Assembly (NCBI GenBank): GCA_949358305.1
Contig: OX442322.1
Location: 5,642,001-5,706,000 of the forward strand
Direction of reading: 5' to 3'
Source: Strigamia acuminata
Lineage: Eukaryota > Arthropoda > Chilopoda > Geophilomorpha > Linotaeniidae
DNA length: 64,000 nt
Shown here: in pieces, positions 62,467 to 64,000 of the stretch
How positions within the stretch are numbered: position 1 is the first letter of the stretch
Layout of the letters: every line of letters begins with the position of its first letter
Notes under the pieces: generated by a model
What the model was told of the DNA's origin: nothing
Seen by the model: the letters and a program-made list of their open reading frames with translations, nothing else
The model's database searches: none
Position numbers and translations under genes: made by a program

Positions 62467-63411
62467 TTATAAATCAATCAATTCATCGACCCACGAATTG
62501 TGCGACTCATCTAAGCCTTTCCATTTCACTAAGTACCTAAATGATCCATCCTCGTTTCTTTTTTTTCTGATAACCCTTTCGACCAAGTAGTGGTCGTTTA
62601 TCCCGGTTGCCGTTCTCTGTAGTTCTTCCGTGTAAAAGGAACCACCGATCCGTTCGCCTCGCGAATCTCTAAGTTTGTAAACGGGAGGTTCGTACGTTAA
62701 ATCAACCTCATCTATCACGAAGACCTCGTTCGTCCAAGATTGGAGAAAACCCTTTTCAAAAATGGATTTGGATTTGGAAATACGCACTCTGTCGCCGACT
62801 TTGAATTTAGGCTTCGACGTAGCCGGCCCGGGAAGCAATTTCAGTCTGAGCCGTTTTTCGTGCTCATGCGTGACGTCTTTGGGCTTCATATTGGTAGTTC
62901 TATGCACCGTTGCATTGTATCGGCTCAACAAGTGCGGTAAAACCGATACCCATTTTCGTGAACCTTTCAACGTAAAATGTTTGTACACCATCTCCTTAAG
63001 CGTGCGATTGAAACGCTCGACCATACTGGCTTTCAAGATGGAGTGTGTGGAAAAATGATTGATGTCGTGTTTCTTCAGGAGCGCTTTGAAATGGGAATTG
63101 TAAAACTCTTTGCCCCAATCGGATGCCAAATTCGTCGGGCCCGACACGGCTCTCGCGAGCACCTTTTCGAATGCCGCCGTTACGTCTTTGCCCGTCTTCG
63201 ATTTGATGGGCACCGCGTACGCGAATTTGGAGAATGCATCGATCACCGTCAACAAGTACTTGTACCCCTGGTTCACGCGCGAAAATGGGACCATCTCTAC
63301 CAAATCGATTTGCCATACATCGTTTATCCCGAACGACGAAACCGGACGTCTTACGTAATGTCTGCGTGCCGGCTTGTGTAATTCACTTACCAGCTGCTCT
63401 ATCTCGGACAC
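62467..63411 (-). CDS. Polinton integrase with chromodomain
   Basis: 314 residues, intact from Met 63411, though the N-terminal zinc finger expected in the full protein is missing or upstream. DDE core: WQIDLVEMVPFSR, a second Asp in LASDWGKEFYNSH, and Glu in KASMVERFNRTLKEM. SH3-like part (FKVGDRVRISK), then a chromodomain at the end (YLVERVIRKKRN, YLVKWKGLDESHNSWVDE). This is the Polinton/adintovirus type rather than that of the LTR elements here. Confidence 0.9.
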   Translation of the reverse strand: MSEIEQLVSELHKPARRHYVRRPVSSFGINDVWQIDLVEMVPFSRVNQGYKYLLTVIDAFSKFAYAVPIKSKTGKDVTAAFEKVLARAVSGPTNLASDWGKEFYNSHFKALLKKHDINHFSTHSILKASMVERFNRTLKEMVYKHFTLKGSRKWVSVLPHLLSRYNATVHRTTNMKPKDVTHEHEKRLRLKLLPGPATSKPKFKVGDRVRISKSKSIFEKGFLQSWTNEVFVIDEVDLTYEPPVYKLRDSRGERIGGSFYTEELQRTATGINDHYLVERVIRKKRNEDGSFRYLVKWKGLDESHNSWVDELIDL

Positions 63412-63904
63412 TTTATTTTTATCTTTTTTTTTAAGCCCATTCCCAATTTAAGTTTGGCTCGGAACGTGGCTTTGATTGCCCTGGCGGTTAATTTCGTGCT
63501 TAAACTGATCGTCGGATCGGCTATGATCGAATCGCAAGCTTCGACCAATTTCCTATCCGCCTCGTGTCTCGCGGCCAAATTTTCGTTCACGTACGCTATG
63601 TCGTGCAATCTACATGCTTCGTCCAACGGATTAATTCCCTTATCTCCTCTCGCCAATCGTTTATCCAATTTCGTGCCGGGCCCGCAATAATTTTAGCCGG
63701 GGATGTGCATTTCGATCGGTAATTTATTGATGAGCTTATTGATTAGTCCTTTGCCCCTTATCGGAGATTTTTTTTTTTACGAACTGATATTTTGTCGTCC
63801 CGCACGTCGAGCATTTACCTCTTTTGAATGCTCTATTGTTTTTTGTCACGCCCATTTCCAACTTGCCCGTTGGGGTAGACTTTCGACATTTAACGCAATA
63901 CATG
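63399..63904 (-). pseudogene. Polinton zinc-ribbon/PLA2 virion protein, broken
   Basis: From ATG 63904: a small zinc ribbon (CVKC ... CSTCG), then a frame change in a run of 11 A (plus-strand T run near 63768-63778), then a parvovirus-type phospholipase A2 domain with calcium loop YCGPGT and catalytic HDIAY, ending in a basic tail (AKLKLGMGLKKK). A TAA three codons before the calcium-loop glycines also interrupts it. Such PLA2 proteins occur in insect Polintons and adintoviruses and act in membrane passage of particles. As found, the product cannot be made whole. It overlaps the integrase start by 13 nt. Confidence 0.8.
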
Positions 63905-64000
63905 TCTCGTCTTTATTTTTTATATATAAATATATAAATAAATATATAAATAAATATATAAAAAATATATATATATATAAAATATATAATATATATATAT
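63905..64000. repeat. (TA)n / AT-rich low-complexity tract
   Basis: Repeats of TATATAAA type up to the window edge; no gene. Confidence 0.9.

Larger units (their letters stand above)
62121..63904 (-). mobile_element. Polinton/Maverick (adintovirus-like) fragment
   Basis: Three typical genes in a row on the minus strand: zinc-ribbon plus PLA2 protein, retrovirus-like integrase with chromodomain, and adenain-type cysteine protease. No DNA polymerase, ATPase, capsid genes or terminal repeats are present; the left side is cut by copia L and the right side ends in (TA)n. Two of the three genes are broken. Confidence 0.85.

Overview
The window is a pile of nested transposable elements with no recognisable host gene. 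It is almost certainly arthropod, most likely insect, DNA. Primer-binding sites match 3' ends of insect-like tRNA-Leu, tRNA-Gln, tRNA-Pro and initiator tRNA-Met; the families are Ty3/gypsy, Ty1/copia and Polinton/Maverick; and a TA-flanked mini-element is present. I cannot name the species.

Layout. (A) 1-10886, minus: gypsy element with gag, pol and a third ORF that runs off the left edge; its 5' LTR (9219-10886) cuts into H. (H) 10887-26841, minus: decayed copia element, broken by a copia solo LTR (13802-15096) that itself holds a gypsy solo LTR (13922-14740), by copia element I (15194-20616) and by a gag-only gypsy derivative G (21895 to about 25803). (E) 27053-58529, minus: AT-rich gypsy element with tRNA-Leu PBS and an env-like remnant, split by F (29031-33503, compact mag-like gag-pol element, minus) and D (36344-56325, large three-ORF gypsy element, plus). 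D is in turn split by C (44350-51500, apparently intact copia element, minus). On the right lie a degenerate copia LTR plus gag (K), a 77-bp hairpin mini-element, a copia RNase H fragment (L) and a Polinton/adintovirus-like block (cysteine protease, integrase with chromodomain, PLA2 protein).

Order of events can be read from target-site duplications and LTR divergence. C, D and F have LTR pairs identical by eye and are the newest; E differs at 2 of 330 positions; I differs at about 5 of 307; H, K, L and the Polinton block are old and broken.

Most unusual content: gypsy elements A, D and G share an A AAA AAC slippery heptamer at the gag/pol junction, with a perfect stem-loop behind it in A. 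A and D carry a large non-env third ORF after pol that looks spliced; in D a short exon joins ORF3 in frame across a GT-AG intron. The copia elements have long leaders with hairpin arrays, and C and H share a double stem supported by compensatory base changes. A GCCATNTTG (YY1/Pho-like) motif recurs in unrelated LTRs.
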